From assembly GCF_020271745.1 (NCBI RefSeq), contig NZ_CP084296.1, positions 2,046,001 through 2,110,000 on the forward strand: a stretch of DNA of 64,000 nt, given 5' to 3'. The stretch is from Providencia alcalifaciens. Its GTDB lineage: Bacteria > Pseudomonadota > Gammaproteobacteria > Enterobacterales > Enterobacteriaceae. The notes beneath the pieces were generated by a model. The model was not told the origin of the DNA. It saw only the letters and a program-made list of their open reading frames with translations, and did not search any database. A program made the position numbers and the translations under genes. Below are positions 63,201-64,000 of this stretch, in pieces. Each line of letters begins with the position of its first letter. The stretch's first letter is position 1.

Positions 63201-63927
63201 CGCGGGAGCGGAGCAAGCTGCGACTGGCTTTATGCAGGTGTTGACCAACAAGACGGCTGAATGGGTAGGTACGACCTTTGGTTCGGGGGCGCAATCGGCA
63301 CTGTTTAGCAACGTTGGTGGCGCGGTTGGAGCCGATGGTGTTGTTTCGGGTGGCAACTTTGCCCTCGGTGGCGCTGCGGGCGCGGTTCTGAGTACGGTTA
63401 TGACGGCCTACATGATTTATTCAGTCACCATGATCCTCATTCAGCTAATCTGGAAATGTGAGCAAAGTGAGTTTGAGATGAACGCCAAGCGGGTATTGAA
63501 GAGTTGCCATTACGTGGGCTCTTACTGCAAGTCTAAGTTCTTAGGTGCCTGTGTTGAGAAACGGCAATCATATTGCTGCTTTACTTCGCCACTTTCACGG
63601 ATCATTCAAGAACAAGTACGTCCTCAATTGGGCCTTGGTTGGGGCAGTGCCAAGTCACCAAACTGTGAAGGTTTGACCGCGAGTCAGTTAAACCAGGTAG
63701 ATTGGAGCCAAGTCAATCTGGATGAATGGATAGGTATCTTGTCGATAACAGGCAACCTACCCGAAGTACCGTCACTGGATCTGGAACGACTCACAGGCTC
63801 AGGAAGTACGCTAAACGTTGATGGAAATCGTCAAAGTGCCGCAGATAGAGCCATTGAAAGGCTAAACGGAATGGATGCTCAGAAATTACGCCAGGAGGCG
63901 ACGGAAGAAATTTCGGGGAATAATTGA
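60235..63927 (+). CDS. traN: Mating-pair stabilisation protein TraN
   Basis: 1230 aa outer-membrane protein with signal peptide LAGILSITMACLPLHGVAA. Very Cys-rich: repeated CETN/C-type segments (CGFMSSECAETNDKGECIRF, ACQYVRTECTEGGAGHEGFC) suggest many disulfides, consistent with dsbC in the operon. TraN contacts the recipient's surface and stabilises mating aggregates. A hydrophobic Ala/Gly-rich stretch near 1000-1060 ends with a Cys-rich tail CHYVGSYCKSKFLGACVEKRQSYCC. Complete; the last 73 bases of the window after its stop hold no gene. Confidence 0.95.
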   Translation: MKPTLFTRVLAGILSITMACLPLHGVAADVQRQSGLSGQQEGKQLLQNWTMPALNGNTLSVPNGSGHESINLQELFPGMDQGSLDVLTGVYGSDASMNQLGTQRQESMASESGAMGEAFRSLQQIKDRSRPDMVNDPLWALTDAVQTDPNLLTQSFPGCESQGEGSPNYQQCDRLNTAVNSCTITHDYTAGIIEHVSGPMNLRSCGEGCLEVWIGRIGDNYWSGRCKVFEQAITLKVVNPDAITSAVLEYAKWDDYMQVWLGDQKVWSGPNNNFPPETAGRCELSTSWERNPNTDLTAKLKAVEPGLEVPVKIRVSVTGSGEGYARIKVRFDPTKVVMNDSWSPQSCIEQAADIPAKFSDYSIQCTDQPSSTNGCTVVNGVSVCESYFAPSPVAGISPLCRRVQVSVDDESYKGIENQACQVLEANPSCGFMSSECAETNDKGECIRFTDTYDCGLQTSDPKCVVSNLMPSSFEACEPTQTITPFTETKHVPDYQVCEKISTLTQCQLERRVSVETHQKSWSIERGCFSSETLSFVPQHSSTMQTGNATLSIFDNQNTEIKITESPSKANGWKTTLSLTGNKETVTETKPSIKYPEMTCPKGTLVGSLCRVVNGSIISWHEPQEITRSRCESGWNKVDFDTCSREVQKCLAPAKLSASLTFSGKYLEQDVVHQSSDPGIDQCLMQTDQFTAVQWQCLDTGTKRIEGLTVGSGELAKLGSLYPAVVSSPAHLTSRGSSDGLGLSCWRAKATYNASTAHPEFNMGSSDSWVDANGNIQTIVNNGQNTTTNTCSALEQNPACQYVRTECTEGGAGHEGFCYIQSLVYDCGQSVEVQNARMETQYNCEGPVRCMGTDCLEPESIKQANFAEAAAMLNAAQFMTNDMSCTGADGQDNVECTVFKGNAGQCKKAVGGIVDCCEKPSGVSLSDYITMIVAVNKLDTAVMAMNPSSAIYGSWNTLREPITSTWSAVKEPFVSAWDSLMGAGPSTAAGAGAEQAATGFMQVLTNKTAEWVGTTFGSGAQSALFSNVGGAVGADGVVSGGNFALGGAAGAVLSTVMTAYMIYSVTMILIQLIWKCEQSEFEMNAKRVLKSCHYVGSYCKSKFLGACVEKRQSYCCFTSPLSRIIQEQVRPQLGLGWGSAKSPNCEGLTASQLNQVDWSQVNLDEWIGILSITGNLPEVPSLDLERLTGSGSTLNVDGNRQSAADRAIERLNGMDAQKLRQEATEEISGNN

Positions 63928-64000
63928 GCGTATCCATCTAAAACAGCTTTGCCAATAATGTTCCATCATGGTTACTTTAATGAGCTTATTGCGCCTTAAG

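Noticed and set aside
63928..64000. Short stretch after traN
   Set aside because: No gene, hairpin or promoter that I can support; the window simply ends.

Overview
The window is part of an SXT/R391-family integrative and conjugative element (ICE) carrying a large multidrug-resistance and mobile-element island. The right part (about 23978-64000) follows the SXT core order on my recognition of the proteins: rumB'-rumA, an exonuclease, a small gene, a WYL regulator, an accessory hotspot, then traI-traD-DUF2857-DUF4400, a toxin-antitoxin hotspot, traLEKBVA, mosAT-like genes, dsbC-traC-TrbI-like-trsF-traW-traU-traN. The cellular host is a gammaproteobacterium able to carry such ICEs (Vibrio, Shewanella, Proteus, Providencia and similar); the sequence does not fix the genus. 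No rRNA, tRNA or CRISPR array was seen.

Layout. (1) 1-4065: a visibly AT-rich block unlike everything to its right. It holds a partial ABC-F ATPase, a CatB-type acetyltransferase, a MarR regulator with its promoter/operator, an NTF2-like protein, a pdxY::MATE fusion scar, an APH(3')-type kinase and a truncated GrpB-family gene. It lies on the terIS side of ISCR2, so it looks like foreign chromosomal DNA captured by ISCR2. (2) 4230-7565: ISCR2 with a frameshifted rcr2, glmM fragment and sul2. (3) 7566-12883: a tnpA-only Tn3-family element with unusually long (about 80 bp) terminal inverted repeats, an IS26 stump, aph(3')-Ia and an intact IS26. (4) 12884-15007: tniA/tniB and IS1326 remnants of a Tn21/In2-like integron backbone. 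(5) 15008-21859: a Tn1721-derived tet(A) module between two 1364-bp direct repeats of tnpA. (6) 21860-23977: a second, related Tn3-family remnant and an IS4-family element whose right end abuts rumB. The island therefore interrupts rumB, the classic SXT resistance site.

(7) 23978-28393: rumB', SOS-regulated rumA, a structured intergenic region, exonuclease, an ERIC-like repeat, a small conserved gene and a WYL-domain regulator with a palindrome upstream. (8) 28507-41846 is the HS5-type hotspot, a defence island in two operons. The first is a type I restriction-modification operon with three extra genes (PD-(D/E)XK/DUF4268, GHKL ATPase, STAS-like/winged-helix protein), ended by an intrinsic terminator. 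The second is a five-gene operon whose last three genes form a type II-short CBASS: HNH-SAVED effector, CD-NTase and E2-like protein. They are preceded, in the same tight run, by a 57-aa protein and a small DUF457 membrane hydrolase. (9) 41963-63927 is the conjugation machinery: MOBH relaxase TraI, coupling protein TraD and the F-like mating-pair apparatus. HigBA-like and MosAT/AbiE-like toxin-antitoxin pairs sit in the two internal hotspots.

How it fits together: the transfer genes move the ICE, the toxin-antitoxin pairs stabilise it, the defence island would protect the host from phage, and the rumB island confers resistance to sulfonamide, tetracycline and kanamycin/neomycin, perhaps also chloramphenicol-type drugs and further aminoglycosides through the captured low-GC genes. 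The most interesting observations are the two extra genes in the CBASS operon, the GHKL/STAS pair appended to the R-M operon, the captured low-GC resistance-gene block, and hairpins that occlude the ribosome binding sites of traI and dsbC.
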